DNA from: Blastocatellia bacterium
GTDB lineage: Bacteria > Acidobacteriota > Blastocatellia > Pyrinomonadales > Pyrinomonadaceae
Reading direction: 5' to 3'
Length of the DNA stretch: 9,039 nucleotides
Assembly: GCA_013695195.1 (NCBI GenBank)
Contig: JACDAY010000240.1
Coordinates: 1-9,039, forward strand
Within the stretch, counting starts at the first letter, position 1. Each line of letters opens with the position of its first letter. A program made the position numbers and the translations under genes. The notes below the pieces were generated by a model. The model ran no database searches and had not been told where the DNA came from. It was given only the letters and a program-made list of their open reading frames with translations. Below, one piece after another: positions 1-5,764 of this stretch.

Positions 1-1172
1 TCGGAAGGCAGCACGTGAACTCCGTTGGCGAGTTTGCCTTTTTGCTTGACGAGGTATTCGGCAGACAGGGCCTGGTTGGCAAACGACATGTCCATAACGC
101 TTGCCGGATGGCCTTCGGCGGCCGCGAGGTTTATCAGACGGCCTTCGCCAAGGACGATCACGCTTTTTCCGCCGTTTTTACCAATATATTCTTCGACGAA
201 CGGGCGGCGTTTTACTGCTTCAGCGGACATCTCACGTAAAGCATCAAGGTTTAATTCCAGGTCGAAATGGCCGCTGTTGCAGACGATCGCCCCGTCTTTC
301 ATCGCTTCAAAGTGTTCTTTATCAATAACATGGCGGTTACCGGTTACCGTAACGAAGAAGTCGCCGATCTTACATGCCTCGACCATAGGCATCACCCGGA
401 ACCCGTCCATAACGGCTTCAATTGCCTTGATCGGATCGATCTCGGTAACGATAACATTCGCTCCCATTCCGCGGGCACGCATCGCCACGCCCTTGCCACA
501 CCAACCGTAGCCGACAACGACCAAGTTCTTTCCGGCCAGCAAAATATTGGTCGCGCGGATGATACCGTCGAGAGTCGATTGGCCTGTTCCATATCGATTA
601 TCGAAAAAATGCTTGGTCTGGGCGTCGTTTACTGCAATGGAAGGGAAGTTGAGCACGCCGGCCTTCTGCATGGCTTTTAGGCGGACGATACCGGTAGTCG
701 TTTCTTCAGTCGTGCCGATGAGAGTTTCCGCTAACTCCTTCTTTTCCTTTAACATAGTGGCCACAACATCAGAACCGTCATCAATAATAAGATTCGGGTT
801 GGTGTCGAGCGCAGTTTTCACATGCCTGACATAGGTTTCGATCGATTCGCCCTTGATCGCCATTACGGGAATTCCCCAGTCGGCGACAAGTGAGGCGGCA
901 ACGTCATCCTGTGTGGACAAAGGATTTGAGGCTATCAAAAGCGATTCAGCTCCGCCGGCGAGCAGCGTCCGGGCGAGATTTGCGGTTTCAGTCGTAATGT
1001 GGGCACAGGCAACGATCTTTACGCCGGTAAGCGGCTTTTCAGCTTCGAAACGTTCGCGAATGAGCCGTAAAACGGGCATTTCGCGGTCTGCCCACTCGAT
1101 CCGCTGTTTTCCTTGCGGAGCAAGATTTATATCCTTGATATCGTACTGTGTCGAAATTCCTTCTTTAGCCAT
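1..1172 (-). CDS. ahcY: Adenosylhomocysteinase (SAH hydrolase), C-terminus beyond window
   Basis: This enzyme hydrolyses S-adenosylhomocysteine to adenosine and homocysteine in the cytoplasm, relieving product inhibition of methyltransferases; it uses bound NAD. My minus-strand translation gives 390 residues with no stop before the window edge. By comparison with short bacterial and archaeal forms, roughly 30 residues are missing. Visible landmarks are CAHITTETA (56-64), DDGSD (131-135), EETTTG (156-161), K187/D191/N192 in the substrate site, the NAD-binding GYGWCGKG (221-228), CNSGHFD (298-304) and GEGRLINLAAAEGHP (342-356). The YGTGQST sequence, with Thr where the human enzyme has Cys195, and the lack of the long insertion place it in the Thermotoga/archaeal-like class. 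ATG 1172 is chosen because AGAGAGG lies 11 nt upstream; an in-frame ATG at 1181 is too close to it. The start overlaps the metK stop by 8 bp, which suggests translational coupling. Confidence 0.96.
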   Translation of the reverse strand, partial: MAKEGISTQYDIKDINLAPQGKQRIEWADREMPVLRLIRERFEAEKPLTGVKIVACAHITTETANLARTLLAGGAESLLIASNPLSTQDDVAASLVADWGIPVMAIKGESIETYVRHVKTALDTNPNLIIDDGSDVVATMLKEKKELAETLIGTTEETTTGIVRLKAMQKAGVLNFPSIAVNDAQTKHFFDNRYGTGQSTLDGIIRATNILLAGKNLVVVGYGWCGKGVAMRARGMGANVIVTEIDPIKAIEAVMDGFRVMPMVEACKIGDFFVTVTGNRHVIDKEHFEAMKDGAIVCNSGHFDLELNLDALREMSAEAVKRRPFVEEYIGKNGGKSVIVLGEGRLINLAAAEGHPASVMDMSFANQALSAEYLVKQKGKLANGVHVLPS

Positions 1173-2328
1173 GTGTTCCATTTCCTCTCTCGGCTGCGAT
1201 TCGCAGACCTTCAGCCTTATCAGTTTTTTCCCATGAAAACTCGTCGTTCATTCGTCCGAAATGCCCGAAGCGGGCCGTCGCTTTATAAATAGGCCGAAGC
1301 AGATCTAGGGCCTCGATAATCCCTTTCGGATTTAAAACGAAGTTGTTGCGAACGATTTTAGCAAGGCGTTCGTCTTCGATTGTTCCAGTGCCGTGAGTAT
1401 CGATCAAAACCGAAACCGGCTCCGCAACCCCGATTGCGTAAGCTAATTGAACAGTACACTTATCCGCTATACCGGAAGCAACAATGTTTTTTGCAATATA
1501 CCGCGCCATATACGCAGCCGAACGGTCAACTTTGGTCGGGTCCTTGCCCGAAAACGCACCGCCGCCGTGCGGTGCATAACCGCCGTATGTATCGACAATA
1601 ATCTTGCGACCGGTTAAGCCTGCGTCGCCCATCGGCCCACCCAAAACAAATCTCCCCGTCGGATTTATATGATATTTTGTATTTTCGTCCAGCAAATCCG
1701 CGGGAATCGTGGTTTTGATAACTTTTTCCAAAATATCGGCTCGAATTTCTTCAATATCGACTTCTGAAGTCTGGCTGGATACGACTACCGCCTCAACCCT
1801 AAACGGCCTGCCGTCGCGGTATTCAATTGAAACCTGAGTTTTTCCGTCCGGCCGCAGATAGGGAATAGTTCCGTCACGACGCACTTCCGAAAGTTTTCGC
1901 GTCAAATTGTGAGCGAGCTGAATCGGCATCGGCATTAATTCGGGAGTTTCATTACATGCATATCCGAACATCAATCCCTGGTCGCCGGCACCGCCCGTAT
2001 CGACGCCCTGCGAAATGTCCGGCGATTGTGTTCCGATTGCATCTATCACGCTGCACGTGCGGCAATCGTAACCGAAAGACGCATCGTTATAGCCGATCTC
2101 ATCGATAGTTTCACGAATTATTTCCTTATAATTGACCTTGGCCGTCGTAGTAATCTCGCCGGCAACGACCGCTAATCCGGTAGTTACGAGTGTTTCGCAG
2201 GCGACGCGGGCATTGGGGTCCTGAGTCAAAATTGCGTCCAGAATCGCATCGGATATGTGATCGGCGATCTTGTCTGGATGACCCTCGGTTACCGATTCGG
2301 ATGTGAATAGAAAATTTCCGTTACTCAC
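1165..2328 (-). CDS. metK: S-adenosylmethionine synthetase (methionine adenosyltransferase)
   Basis: It makes S-adenosylmethionine from methionine and ATP, releasing phosphate and diphosphate; family members are cytoplasmic tetramers needing Mg2+ and K+. The 387-residue length is normal. Diagnostic motifs are all present: TEGHPDK (14-20) at the ATP site, GAGDQG (113-118), DTYGGYAPHGGGAFSGKD (246-263) with the phosphate-binding loop, and DPTKVDRS (263-270). The start is GTG at 2328, giving the usual N-terminus SNGNFLFTSESVTEGH; AAGGAG lies upstream with 13 nt of spacing, slightly long. It is the first gene of a metK-ahcY operon: its TAA overlaps the ahcY ATG in an 8-bp ATGGCTAA junction. Pairing SAM synthesis with SAH removal is biochemically sensible. 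Expression probably comes from the promoter at 2391-2419. I see nothing truncated or unusual. Confidence 0.98.
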   Translation of the reverse strand: MSNGNFLFTSESVTEGHPDKIADHISDAILDAILTQDPNARVACETLVTTGLAVVAGEITTTAKVNYKEIIRETIDEIGYNDASFGYDCRTCSVIDAIGTQSPDISQGVDTGGAGDQGLMFGYACNETPELMPMPIQLAHNLTRKLSEVRRDGTIPYLRPDGKTQVSIEYRDGRPFRVEAVVVSSQTSEVDIEEIRADILEKVIKTTIPADLLDENTKYHINPTGRFVLGGPMGDAGLTGRKIIVDTYGGYAPHGGGAFSGKDPTKVDRSAAYMARYIAKNIVASGIADKCTVQLAYAIGVAEPVSVLIDTHGTGTIEDERLAKIVRNNFVLNPKGIIEALDLLRPIYKATARFGHFGRMNDEFSWEKTDKAEGLRIAAERGNGTHG

Positions 2329-2341
2329 TGATATTATGTAA

Positions 2342-2347
2342 CTCCTT
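2342..2347 (-). promoter_or_regulatory. metK ribosome binding site
   Basis: On the minus strand AAGGAG lies 13 nt upstream of the GTG start at 2328. It is the only Shine-Dalgarno-like match nearby and supports GTG, since no ATG is available in frame upstream. Confidence 0.6.
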
Positions 2348-2390
2348 AATAAGCGGTATGATCGAAAATGTGTCGGATGACAAAACGATA

Positions 2391-2419
2391 ATACTAACGT
2401 TTTGCAAGTCTGATGTCAA
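2391..2419 (-). promoter_or_regulatory. Probable sigma70-type promoter for metK-ahcY
   Basis: On the minus strand a perfect -35 box TTGACA (2414-2419) is separated by exactly 17 bp from TAGTAT (2391-2396), a 4/6 match to TATAAT. TATTAT also overlaps at a longer spacing. Transcription would start near 2384, giving a leader of about 55 nt before the metK GTG. I compared that leader by eye with SAM and SAH riboswitch cores and saw no match, so regulation by a known SAM-sensing RNA is not supported here. Confidence 0.6.
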
Positions 2420-2504
2420 TTCTGTGATTTAAATTGCCATAACTATCAATAATGCATTGAATACTAAAGTGCAAAAGTCAAAAAACTTTGAAATTAACTT
2501 TGTT

Positions 2505-2545
2505 TTCCCAGATAAACAGGAGCTGTGAATTTCATAGTCTGGGAA
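2505..2545. repeat. Nested inverted repeat, candidate structured RNA or regulator site
   Basis: Arms TTCCCAGA (2505-2512) and TCTGGGAA (2538-2545) pair perfectly over 8 bp. The 25-nt interior contains a second hairpin, ACAG-GAG-CTGT (2516-2526). No U-run follows on either strand, so it does not look like a standard intrinsic terminator. It lies upstream of the metK promoter, outside the predicted metK leader. Function unknown. Confidence 0.45.
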
Positions 2546-2569
2546 GATAGACGATCTTGCGTTCCGTGA

Positions 2570-2716
2570 ATGAATCGGATTATAATCGCCGGATACCTCG
2601 GCAAAGTTACGGACGAGTTCGTCCGTTACAAGCCTTTGAACAGAAAATTGGTCGCCACCCTAATTAAGGGAATGATTATCTTTTATTCTCCGCGTCTGAT
2701 AATAAAGATTATGTAA
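2570..2716 (+). CDS. Doubtful small ORF, 48 residues
   Basis: An ATG-to-TAA frame of 49 codons runs against the surrounding genes in the parB-metK gap. The product starts MNRIIIAGYLGK, which loosely recalls the first strand of single-stranded DNA-binding proteins (M-N-x-I-I-I-x-G-x-L-G-K), and ends in a hydrophobic, basic stretch. The resemblance stops after about 13 residues and no SSB core follows. There is no Shine-Dalgarno upstream, and the plus-strand TATAAT at 2581 lies inside the frame, so it could not drive it. A decayed ssb fragment or a chance ORF are both possible; chance is the more likely. Confidence 0.15.
   Translation: MNRIIIAGYLGKVTDEFVRYKPLNRKLVATLIKGMIIFYSPRLIIKIM
2609..2626. 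repeat. Perfect palindrome, 8-bp arms
   Basis: ACGGACGA (2609-2616) and TCGTCCGT (2619-2626) are exact reverse complements with GT between them. The element is GC-rich within an AT-rich gap. It lacks a following T-run, so an operator-like site or a stable RNA hairpin fits better than an intrinsic terminator. It does not match the parS consensus. Confidence 0.5.
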
Positions 2717-2758
2717 TAAATGGAATTCAAAAAGATTCGGTCAAAACTCCGTTTTCTA

Positions 2759-3628
2759 TCAAGATTGATCAACGCTTGAGGGATGTTCGATTTTCAAATT
2801 GTCGAAAGCTTCTTTTAAGGCTTTCAATACATCCCCTTTTTTAAAATCAGATAGTTTTCGAAATGAAATTTCAATCATGAAATCCTCATTTGGCGAATCA
2901 TAACGAAAAAACGAATTTTCCGGGTTCAGTTTCGAAGATTTTTCCTTAGCCCCATTTCCGTTTGATGGTTGGGTTTGATTTCCTGGCCGTTTTGCGGATT
3001 TCCCTTTGCCGATATTTTCGAGAAATGCGAACATAGCTTCCTCGTCGAATTGCCGGGCTATTTCGAGGAGCATCGATTTTGCGGAGATTTTTGCCTGCAG
3101 GCATTTAGCCCGTATCCCGCTCGGCAGTCCGGCAATTGTCATCAGCTCCGTAACCGTTGTTCTGCTTTTGCTGATCTTTTGCGCGATCTCGTCATGCTTA
3201 TATCCGTATTTTCCACTCAAAGCAGCAAGGCCGTCGGCTTCTTCCCAAACGGTAAGGTCTTTTCGCTGCAAATTCTCGATCAGGGCGATTTCGGCAATAC
3301 TTTTTTCATCGAGATCCATTTCTATACATGGTACTTCGGTCAAACCCGCAAGCTGTGATGCCCGCCAACGCCTTTCCCCAGCGATTATCATCCATGTTCC
3401 CAACTTGTAATCCGGTTTAACCAAAAGCGGTTCGAGAACGCCTTTTTCCCGGATGGAGTTGGAAAGCTCGGTCAGATCGCCAATTTCGCGGCGCGGCTGA
3501 TCCGGATTGGGAGCGATGAGATGCACAGGAATAGTCTTGCCGATGGTGCGGGCCGCAGTGGCCAATACATCTACATAATGAGAATCGTGCCTCATTTGCA
3601 CGCTTGCCGGTAATCCTCGTTTAGACAC
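2759..3628 (-). CDS. parB: Chromosome partitioning protein ParB (Spo0J family)
   Basis: This is the centromere-binding CTPase clamp of the ParABS system: it loads at parS, spreads on DNA, and stimulates ParA ATPase. In its 289 residues I see the N-terminal ParB domain starting near 33 (IPVHLIAPNPDQPRREIGDL), the CTP-binding GERRWR motif (84-89), ALIENLQRKDL (115-125), and a helix-turn-helix around 145-165 (HDEIAQKISKSRTTVTELMT). A polar, low-complexity linker spans about 207-237, followed by a C-terminal segment (248-280) in the position of the dimerisation domain. The start is GTG at 3628, well supported by AAAGGAGG 9 nt upstream inside parA. It overlaps the parA stop by 8 bp (GTGTCTAA), so translation is probably coupled. 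No parS site was recognised in the window. Confidence 0.95.
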   Translation of the reverse strand: MSKRGLPASVQMRHDSHYVDVLATAARTIGKTIPVHLIAPNPDQPRREIGDLTELSNSIREKGVLEPLLVKPDYKLGTWMIIAGERRWRASQLAGLTEVPCIEMDLDEKSIAEIALIENLQRKDLTVWEEADGLAALSGKYGYKHDEIAQKISKSRTTVTELMTIAGLPSGIRAKCLQAKISAKSMLLEIARQFDEEAMFAFLENIGKGKSAKRPGNQTQPSNGNGAKEKSSKLNPENSFFRYDSPNEDFMIEISFRKLSDFKKGDVLKALKEAFDNLKIEHPSSVDQS

Positions 3629-4376
3629 GTTTCAAAACCTCCTTTGATAAGCTCTCGTATTCGATGGCGCCGGAAGATTTCGGTGCGTAGGCGAATATCG
3701 GCTTTTTATGCGCCGGTGATTCTTCGAGCCGGACGCTTCTGGTTATTATCGTATTAAAAGTTTTTTTGCCGAACACTTTTCGGATATGTGCTTCGACATC
3801 CTTTGATAATGCGGTGCGGCGGTCAAACAATGTAACCAGCACGCCAAGTATATTTAATTCAGGATTTGGCCGCGAACGCACTTTTTCGATAGTTTCGAGC
3901 AGATCGTCAGTGCCTTCCAAAGCAAAATATGAAGACTGTATCGGGATTAGAACATAATTCGCCGCCACCAGAGCGTTGACCGTTATAAGGCCGAGCGTCG
4001 GTGGAGTATCAATAAATATGAGGTCGTAATTTGAGCGGACAGCTTCCAGTCTATCCCTTAGCCGGAATGCCGCGTCAAAATCGCCTACAAGTTTTGCCTC
4101 GAGTTTTGCGAGATTTATCCGGGCAGGCACTAAATCAAGATTCGCAACATTCGTCTTATAAATGAAGTCATCAAAGGGTTTTTCAAGATCAGTAAAGAGC
4201 TCGTACGAGCCGCCGTTTACTTGTGTTGGATCTATAAACGAAAGCGAGGTGTTGCTTTGCGGATCGAGATCGATCAACAGCACCTTTTTTCCCTTCATTG
4301 CGCACGCGGCTGAAAGATTGATAGCGGTCGTGGTTTTACCGACACCACCTTTTTGGTTGGCAATTACGATTATCAT
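3621..4376 (-). CDS. parA: Chromosome partitioning ATPase ParA (Soj family)
   Basis: ParA is a Walker-type ATPase that dimerises with ATP on the nucleoid; ParB-stimulated hydrolysis drives segregation of replicated origins. The 251-residue protein has the deviant Walker A KGGVGKTT (9-16) with its signature Lys, the A' motif LLIDLDPQSN (33-42), and Walker B LIFIDTPP (119-126). There is no N-terminal helix-turn-helix domain, so it is the short chromosomal/Soj-like type rather than the long plasmid type Ia. ATG 4376 gives the usual MIIVIANQKGGVGKTT beginning. No clear Shine-Dalgarno precedes it; instead a 6-bp-stem hairpin sits 15-32 nt upstream. It precedes and overlaps parB. The antitoxin gene ends 84 bp upstream on the same strand, so read-through from the toxin-antitoxin promoter is possible. 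Confidence 0.96.
   Translation of the reverse strand: MIIVIANQKGGVGKTTTAINLSAACAMKGKKVLLIDLDPQSNTSLSFIDPTQVNGGSYELFTDLEKPFDDFIYKTNVANLDLVPARINLAKLEAKLVGDFDAAFRLRDRLEAVRSNYDLIFIDTPPTLGLITVNALVAANYVLIPIQSSYFALEGTDDLLETIEKVRSRPNPELNILGVLVTLFDRRTALSKDVEAHIRKVFGKKTFNTIITRSVRLEESPAHKKPIFAYAPKSSGAIEYESLSKEVLKRV
3638..3645 (-). promoter_or_regulatory. Strong parB ribosome binding site inside parA
   Basis: Minus-strand AAAGGAGG lies 9 nt before the parB GTG, within the last codons of parA. It is the strongest Shine-Dalgarno in the window and decides the GTG start. By contrast parA itself has almost none, so ParB may be translated efficiently relative to ParA. Confidence 0.75.
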
Positions 4377-4390
4377 TTATTATTTGATCC

Positions 4391-4408
4391 GGCTTTGCAC
4401 ATAAAGCC
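4391..4408 (-). promoter_or_regulatory. Hairpin in the parA leader
   Basis: GGCTTT (4391-4396) and AAAGCC (4403-4408) form a perfect 6-bp stem with a 6-nt loop. It lies between the antitoxin stop and the parA ATG and has no U-tract on the minus strand. It could be a weak attenuator after higA, a ParA/ParB autoregulatory site, or an mRNA structure. An upstream TTGAAA-17-CTTTAT (minus strand, about 4403-4431) is only a poor promoter candidate. Confidence 0.35.
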
Positions 4409-4460
4409 CATTTAGTCCACAAATTTCAACACTTCTCTACAATATCTTGTCCATGTTTGT

Positions 4461-4763
4461 TTACGCTAATTTGAATAAAACTTGGGGATCCCTTTTAGCA
4501 ATATCCAAAAGTTTTAATGATGCGCCATCGGGCTTACGCTGTCCTTGCTCCCAAGCTTGAACGGTTCTCACGCTAACATTTAACGCAGAAGCAAAAATAC
4601 CTTGCGAACAGTTAAGCGTCTTACGGATTTTTGCAATCTCATTTTTAGACATTTCCTTTGGCGGAAACGGCACGATTGTCGTTCGCAACTTACGTTTTCC
4701 TTGCGCGTGTTCGGCGGCCTCGTTAAGAGACTGCATCAAGTCATCAAAAAGTTCTTTTTTCAT
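4461..4763 (-). CDS. higA: HigA-type antitoxin, Xre-family helix-turn-helix protein
   Basis: This is the antitoxin of a toxin-first type II module: it should bind and neutralise the RelE-like protein and repress their shared promoter. The 100-residue protein has an N-terminal stretch typical of HigA2-like antitoxins (MKKELFDDLMQSLNEA), then a helix-turn-helix domain at about 41-95. Recognition features are SQGIFASALNVSVRTVQAWE (53-72) followed by GQRKP. An ATG at 4778 is in frame five codons upstream but has no ribosome site; ATG 4763 has AAAGGA exactly 6 nt before it, so I chose that. It follows the toxin after 44 bp. The likely operator is the palindrome at 5175-5197. The symbol is family-level; the exact subfamily is not proven by eye. 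Confidence 0.88.
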   Translation of the reverse strand: MKKELFDDLMQSLNEAAEHAQGKRKLRTTIVPFPPKEMSKNEIAKIRKTLNCSQGIFASALNVSVRTVQAWEQGQRKPDGASLKLLDIAKRDPQVLFKLA

Positions 4764-4769
4764 ATCAAA

Positions 4770-4775
4770 TCCTTT
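4770..4775 (-). promoter_or_regulatory. Antitoxin ribosome binding site
   Basis: AAAGGA on the minus strand sits 6 nt upstream of ATG 4763 and overlaps codons 2-3 of the longer alternative frame from ATG 4778. It argues for the shorter start. A proper Shine-Dalgarno for the antitoxin beside none for the toxin would favour antitoxin excess. Confidence 0.65.
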
Positions 4776-4807
4776 CATTGGAACAAAAGCGGGATTATGT
4801 GTCCGGC

Positions 4808-5167
4808 TTATTCTCCATGTGCATCTTTAATCATTTTCACCGTCCGTGCAACCTGCTTCTTTTCCTCAGGTGTCAAATTGTCCTGGTCATTTTTCCCGTA
4901 AAACACAAGCAAATAAATCAATTCGTTTTTTTCCAAGTAAAGATAAATACAACGAAAACTGCCCCTTTTGCCCCGCATATCAGAAACGTCTCTTGCCCGG
5001 ATTTTTCTGGCTCCGTTTGTTCCCTTAATAATACTGCCCGCACGCGGGTTGGAGATCAGTTCATCTTGCAGTGCATAAAGTGTCTCAAGACGGGTCAACT
5101 TATCAAAGTGACGCGTAAAGACGGTGGTTTCTGTAAACGAAAAATAAGTTAAATTTTTCCTAACCAC
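4808..5167 (-). CDS. higB: RelE/HigB-like toxin of type II toxin-antitoxin system
   Basis: Toxins of this family are ribosome-dependent mRNA endonucleases that arrest translation when the antitoxin is lost. The 119-residue protein fits the HigB2/RelE (COG4737-like) pattern: FTRHFDKL near 17-24, NGARKIR (51-57), GKRGSFRCIYLYL (66-78), IYLLVFYGKNDQDNLTPEEK (84-103) and a basic C-terminal helix. The basic residues in the central sheet are those expected of RelE-fold RNases, but I cannot assign catalytic ones. The start is GTG at 5167; no other start in frame keeps the N-terminal helix, and no Shine-Dalgarno precedes it. The predicted transcription start falls at this GTG, so the mRNA is probably leaderless. 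The toxin-first order followed by a helix-turn-helix antitoxin is the higBA arrangement. Confidence 0.88.
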   Translation of the reverse strand: MVRKNLTYFSFTETTVFTRHFDKLTRLETLYALQDELISNPRAGSIIKGTNGARKIRARDVSDMRGKRGSFRCIYLYLEKNELIYLLVFYGKNDQDNLTPEEKKQVARTVKMIKDAHGE

Positions 5168-5174
5168 AAATCAA

Positions 5175-5197
5175 AATATACTACTAAGTAGTATATT
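5175..5197. promoter_or_regulatory. Palindromic operator for antitoxin autorepression
   Basis: A perfect 23-bp palindrome has arms AATATACTACT (5175-5185) and AGTAGTATATT (5187-5197) around a central A. It exactly covers the -10 box and all the spacer of the higBA promoter. Xre-type antitoxins bind such dyads, and a dimer or toxin-antitoxin complex here would block RNA polymerase. Binding is inferred from position and symmetry. Confidence 0.75.
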
Positions 5198-5203
5198 AGT
5201 CAA
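5175..5203 (-). promoter_or_regulatory. higBA promoter
   Basis: On the minus strand TTGACT (5198-5203) and TATATT (5175-5180) each match consensus at 5/6 with an ideal 17-bp spacer. The expected transcription start is around 5167-5168, and the first suitable purine is the G of the toxin GTG codon. This is the best-formed promoter in the window. Confidence 0.75.
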
Positions 5204-5211
5204 TAACAGTA

Positions 5212-5235
5212 AATTTATGTCGTAGTCTATAAATT
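5212..5235. repeat. AT-rich inverted repeat upstream of the higBA promoter
   Basis: AATTTAT (5212-5218) and ATAAATT (5229-5235) pair over 7 bp with a 10-nt spacer, just upstream of the -35 box. It shares no clear half-site with the main operator. It could be an auxiliary binding site or chance in AT-rich sequence. Confidence 0.25.
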
Positions 5236-5242
5236 GTAGGTA

Positions 5243-5292
5243 TTTGCCGAGTTTATAGGCAAAGTCATTTGATCTAATTTATCCGATCAAAT
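5243..5292 (-). terminator. Tandem hairpins at the end of the miaB-BFN transcript
   Basis: Two stems lie in series on the minus strand. ATTTGATC/GATCAAAT (arms 5285-5292 and 5267-5274, 8 bp) spans the stop codon of the nuclease gene, and TTTGCC/GGCAAA (5243-5248 and 5258-5263, 6 bp) follows at once. Neither is followed by a clear U-run, so this is a weak or Rho-assisted terminator candidate, or a 3'-end stabilising structure. Confidence 0.4.
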
Positions 5293-5764
5293 CAGGCCAA
5301 TCCTCGGGTGTTTGCGAAGCTTCCTCATTTTCGGGATCGGAATCCAATTGATTCGACGATGCGGAAAGATCGAGCACTTTTTGCTGCACGAAGATCGGGC
5401 AATCGAGACGAAGAGCGAGAGCTATTGCGTCGGAAGGACGTGCGTCCATCGAGACCAGTTCGCCGTTTTCATTCGTCAGTTCTACGAGGGCATAAAAAGT
5501 ATTTTCTAGAAGATCGGTAACAACTACTCTTGATGGGCTCAATCCGCATTCCAGAATCAAATTTCTTAATAAATCGTGAGTCATCGGACGCTGTGGAACG
5601 ATCTTTTCGATTTCGAGAGCGATAGCGTTCGCCTCGAACGCGCCGACCCAAATCGGCAGGACGGTGTCCGAATCCACTCCTTTCAGGACCACGATCGGAG
5701 TATTCGTGTTCGGGTCCATTATCAAAGCACCGATCTTTACTTCGACTAACATATTTTTCTTCAC
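5279..5764 (-). CDS. Bifunctional nuclease domain protein (BFN/DUF151)
   Basis: Proteins of this family (PF02577) form small trimers; a plant member has RNase and DNase activity, but the bacterial role is poorly known. The 161-residue product has the complete domain at about 5-130. Family hallmarks are NTPIVVLKG (21-29), LPIWVGAFEANAIALEIEK (36-54), RPMTHDLLRNLI (59-70) and the strongly conserved DARPSDAIALALR (107-119). It ends in an acidic tail from about 134 rich in D, E, S and P. The start is uncertain. GTG 5764 makes a 4-bp GTGA overlap with the miaB stop. ATG 5752, four codons in, gives MLVEVKIGAL, which aligns better with known N-termini. Linkage to miaB suggests co-expression with a tRNA-modification gene. 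Confidence 0.93.
   Translation of the reverse strand: MKKNMLVEVKIGALIMDPNTNTPIVVLKGVDSDTVLPIWVGAFEANAIALEIEKIVPQRPMTHDLLRNLILECGLSPSRVVVTDLLENTFYALVELTNENGELVSMDARPSDAIALALRLDCPIFVQQKVLDLSASSNQLDSDPENEEASQTPEDWPDLIG

Larger units (their letters stand above)
2329..2758. other. 430-bp intergenic region between parB and metK
   Basis: No convincing gene occupies this AT-rich stretch. It contains the metK promoter, a two-layer inverted repeat at 2505-2545, a perfect 8-bp-arm palindrome at 2609-2626, and a weak 49-codon plus-strand ORF at 2570-2716. A plus-strand TATAAT (2581-2586) with TTGCGT (2557-2562) 18 bp upstream could be a promoter facing the 3' end of parB. Just after the parB stop only a weak AT hairpin (AAAAC/GTTTT near 2743-2755) is seen, without a strong terminator. 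Confidence 0.6.

Noticed and set aside
25..1236. Several long plus-strand frames (for example 25-510, 267-680, 547-834, 853-1236).
   Set aside because: They lie opposite ahcY and the end of metK, whose minus-strand translations are clear full-domain matches; the plus frames show no recognisable domains.
2329..2390. metK leader as a possible SAM or SAH riboswitch.
   Set aside because: The leader is only about 55 nt and I could not match it to SAM-I, SAM-II, SAM-IV or SAH riboswitch cores by eye. A covariance-model scan would decide.
2969..3410. Two overlapping plus-strand frames opposite parB.
   Set aside because: They are antisense to the conserved ParB domain, with no domain, ribosome site or promoter of their own.
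4602..5152. Plus-strand frames opposite the toxin-antitoxin genes.
   Set aside because: The minus-strand genes have family motifs, promoter and operator; the plus frames have none.
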